DNA of 64,000 nt from Pseudoduganella ginsengisoli (GTDB taxonomy: Bacteria > Pseudomonadota > Gammaproteobacteria > Burkholderiales > Burkholderiaceae_D): NCBI RefSeq assembly GCF_009720865.1, contig NZ_WNLA01000006.1, positions 124,001-188,000 on the forward strand, written 5' to 3'. The notes beneath the pieces were generated by a model. It saw only the letters and a program-made list of their open reading frames with translations. It was not told the DNA's origin and searched no databases. Position numbers and translations under genes: made by a program. Below, piece after piece: positions 62,240 to 64,000 of the stretch (its first letter is position 1; every line of letters begins with the position of its first letter).

Positions 62240-63763
62240 TCACGCTTCCGTGGTTGCCGCATTCAGGTTCAACTGGGTGCGGGCCGCATCTTCCACCACA
62301 GCCTTTTTAGGGTTGTGGCGGGCATGTTCCAGCTTGTCCAGGTAATCCGGCGACACGTCGCCGGTGATATAAACGCCATCGAAGCACGACGCTTCGAAAT
62401 TCGTCAGGTTCGGGTTCACGTCTGCAATGGATTTCTTCAGTGCGTCGATGTCCTGGTACACCAGGTAATCGGCCGTGATTTCCTTGCACACTTCTTCCAC
62501 CGTGCGGCCATGGGCGATCAGCTCGTCGCGGGTCGGCATATCGATGCCGTACACGTTCGGGTAAATCACTGGCGGCGCGGCGGATGCGAAGATGACTTTC
62601 TTGGCGCCGGAGTCGCGCGCCATCTGTACGATTTCACGGGACGTGGTGCCGCGCACGATGGAGTCATCCACCAGCAGCACGTTCTTGCCCTTGAATTCAT
62701 CGCCAATCGCGTTCAGCTTCTGGCGCACGGATTTTTTACGCGCAGCCTGGCCCGGCATGATGAAGGTACGGCCGATGTAGCGGTTCTTGATGAAACCTTC
62801 GCGGTATTCCACGCCCAGGCGCAGCGCCAGCTGGATTGCCGCAGGACGCGACGAATCAGGGATCGGCATCACGACGTCAATTTCCCCGTCAGGAATTTCA
62901 CGCTTGATCTTGTCGGCCAGGTATTCACCCATTTTCAGGCGGGTGGCGTACACGGATGCACCGTCGATGACGGAATCCGGACGGGCCAGGTAGACGAATT
63001 CAAAGACGCATGGCTGCAGCTTGGCGCCTTCGAAGCATTGCTGCGCGTGCAGTTTTTTGTCGGCATCAATGAACAGCGCTTCGCCCGGCGCCACGTCGCG
63101 CACGAAGCGGAAGCCCATGCCTTCCAGCGCCACGGATTCCGACGCGATCATGTATTCCGCGCCCTGCTCCGTTTCATTGACGCCCAGGCACAGTGGACGG
63201 ATACCGTTCGGGTCGCGGAACGCCAGCAAACCGACGCCGGCAATTTGCGCCACGGCGGCATAACCGCCGCGCACACGGCGCATCAACACTTTCACGGCCT
63301 TGAAAATGGCTTCCGGGTCCAGCGACAAGCCAGTGGTCGCGGTCTGGATTTCGTGCGCCAGCACATTCAGCAACACTTCCGAATCGGAATCCGTGTTGAT
63401 GTGGCGGCGGTCATTCTTGAACATTTCCTCTTTCAACTGTTCCCAGTTGGTGAGGTTGCCGTTGTGCGCCAGCGTGATGCCGAACGGCGCGTTGACGTAG
63501 AACGGCTGCGCTTCCTCTTCGCTGGACGAACCGGCGGTTGGATAACGGCAGTGGCCGATACCGGAATTGCCCGCCAGCGAACGCATGTTACGGGTACGGA
63601 ATACGTCACGCACGAGGCCGTTGGCCTTGTGCATGGAAAACATGCTGCTGTGGTTGGTTGCGATGCCCGCTGCATCCTGGCCGCGGTGCTGCAACAGCAG
63701 CAGCGCGTCATACAGCAATTGATTGACGGGTTGGTGGGAAACGACGCCGACGATGCCACACAT
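62240..63763 (-). CDS. purF: Amidophosphoribosyltransferase
   Basis: 507 aa. First committed step of purine synthesis: PRPP plus glutamine to phosphoribosylamine. After removal of Met1, Cys2 (MCGIVGVV) is the N-terminal glutaminase nucleophile. RYPTAGSSSEEEAQPF and FGITLAHNGNL belong to the glutaminase half; the PRPP loop is VLLVDDSIVRGTTSREIV in the C-terminal half. No leader peptide precedes Cys, as in the E. coli-type enzyme. cvpA lies just upstream, as usual. A terminator directly follows. Confidence 0.97.
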   Translation of the reverse strand: MCGIVGVVSHQPVNQLLYDALLLLQHRGQDAAGIATNHSSMFSMHKANGLVRDVFRTRNMRSLAGNSGIGHCRYPTAGSSSEEEAQPFYVNAPFGITLAHNGNLTNWEQLKEEMFKNDRRHINTDSDSEVLLNVLAHEIQTATTGLSLDPEAIFKAVKVLMRRVRGGYAAVAQIAGVGLLAFRDPNGIRPLCLGVNETEQGAEYMIASESVALEGMGFRFVRDVAPGEALFIDADKKLHAQQCFEGAKLQPCVFEFVYLARPDSVIDGASVYATRLKMGEYLADKIKREIPDGEIDVVMPIPDSSRPAAIQLALRLGVEYREGFIKNRYIGRTFIMPGQAARKKSVRQKLNAIGDEFKGKNVLLVDDSIVRGTTSREIVQMARDSGAKKVIFASAAPPVIYPNVYGIDMPTRDELIAHGRTVEEVCKEITADYLVYQDIDALKKSIADVNPNLTNFEASCFDGVYITGDVSPDYLDKLEHARHNPKKAVVEDAARTQLNLNAATTEA

Positions 63764-63815
63764 GGTAGTGCTCCTGGACTTGGTACTGCAGATTTAACGA
63801 ATTCTGTTCTGATCC

Positions 63816-63883
63816 GTGGATGCCCGGCCTGTCAGACCCGGCACCCTCTGATATGTGGATGCCCGGCCTTCAGACCCGGCACC
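63816..63883. repeat. Two REP-like units between cvpA and purF
   Basis: GTGGATGCCCGGCCT, a short variable part, CAGACCCGGCACCC occurs twice (63816-63845 and 63855-63883), joined by TCTGATAT. A close relative is at 44301-44330. Each can fold as TGC(C)CGG with CCGGCA. Placed between two genes usually co-transcribed. Confidence 0.65.
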
Positions 63884-63889
63884 CATGGT

Positions 63890-64000
63890 CTAAAATTGCA
63901 CATGCTGCGCGAGCGCATCAGGCAGGAAGGGTTTCACGGTGCGCACTCCGGTCTCCGCGTACGGACTCAACAGTGCCTTCTTCCAGAAATCCTGCTGCGG
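63890..64000 (-). CDS. cvpA: CvpA-family membrane protein, last 36 codons, cut by window edge
   Basis: The frame is open to the window end and encodes DFWKKALLSPYAET, GVRTVKPFLPDALAQ and HVQF before TAG. This fits the C-terminus of CvpA proteins (a tryptophan after the last membrane helix, then a KPFLP segment). cvpA directly before purF is a conserved order. CvpA is an inner-membrane protein linked to colicin V export and purine-repressed in E. coli. Identification depends mainly on context because so little is visible. Confidence 0.7.
   Translation of the reverse strand, partial: PQQDFWKKALLSPYAETGVRTVKPFLPDALAQHVQF

Noticed and set aside
1..64000. tRNA, rRNA, tmRNA, phage or integron structures.
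   Set aside because: None recognised by eye on either strand. Small tRNA genes could in principle be missed without a covariance search, but the intergenic gaps are short and were read individually.

Overview
The window is high-GC DNA from a betaproteobacterium, most likely an Oxalobacteraceae member (Janthinobacterium / Duganella / Massilia type). The evidence is gene content and order: glrK-qseG-glrR, alaA-hom, rpsF-priB-rpsR-rplI-dnaB, cvpA-purF followed by a Cys/Met-enzyme gene, and a PIN-PhoH fusion. No rRNA, tRNA, CRISPR array, phage or insertion-sequence transposase was recognised.

Layout. 1-3.3 kb: the end of a glrK-like kinase gene, a qseG-like lipoprotein and the sigma-54 activator glrR, then a BON-domain gene behind a complete sigma-54 control region (two TGTC-N10-GACA activator sites, an IHF site and a -24/-12 promoter). 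3.3-10.5 kb: housekeeping genes (glycosyltransferase, hom, alaA, an Mth938-domain protein, a Bcp-type peroxiredoxin, PIN-PhoH ATPase). 10.6-15.4 kb: a copper locus (copZ-like chaperone, copA, cueR) with two CueR-type promoters of 19-bp spacing, interleaved with a GST and a TSUP permease, and preceded by a nested inverted-repeat element.

15.5-44.1 kb: a 29-kb minus-strand two-partner-secretion (TPS) region. It holds three giant exoproteins (about 1843, 3273 and 2930 aa), one full TpsB transporter, one TpsB-like barrel without POTRA domains, and two exported FecR-domain proteins. The order of transcription is barrel, exoprotein 3, FecR-2, then TpsB, exoprotein 2, exoprotein 1, FecR-1. All three exoproteins end in the same tail, KK(D/N)EPVKKLYCN. 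This is the best candidate for an undescribed system: exoproteins with a conserved cysteine-containing tail, long helical or Pro/Thr stalks, and dedicated FecR partners.

44.3-51.8 kb: a signalling block with a CHASE2 adenylate cyclase and a GAF/HD-GYP protein (minus strand), facing an MBL-fold hydrolase and a GAF-GspE-like ATPase (plus strand). 51.9-64 kb: DUF2939, GNAT and BASS transporter genes; Pit phosphate transporter with its DUF47 partner; dnaB; the rpsF-priB-rpsR-rplI operon, where priB seems to start at CTG; lexA with two SOS boxes; a second GST; hicAB; a Cys/Met PLP enzyme; purF; and the last codons of cvpA.
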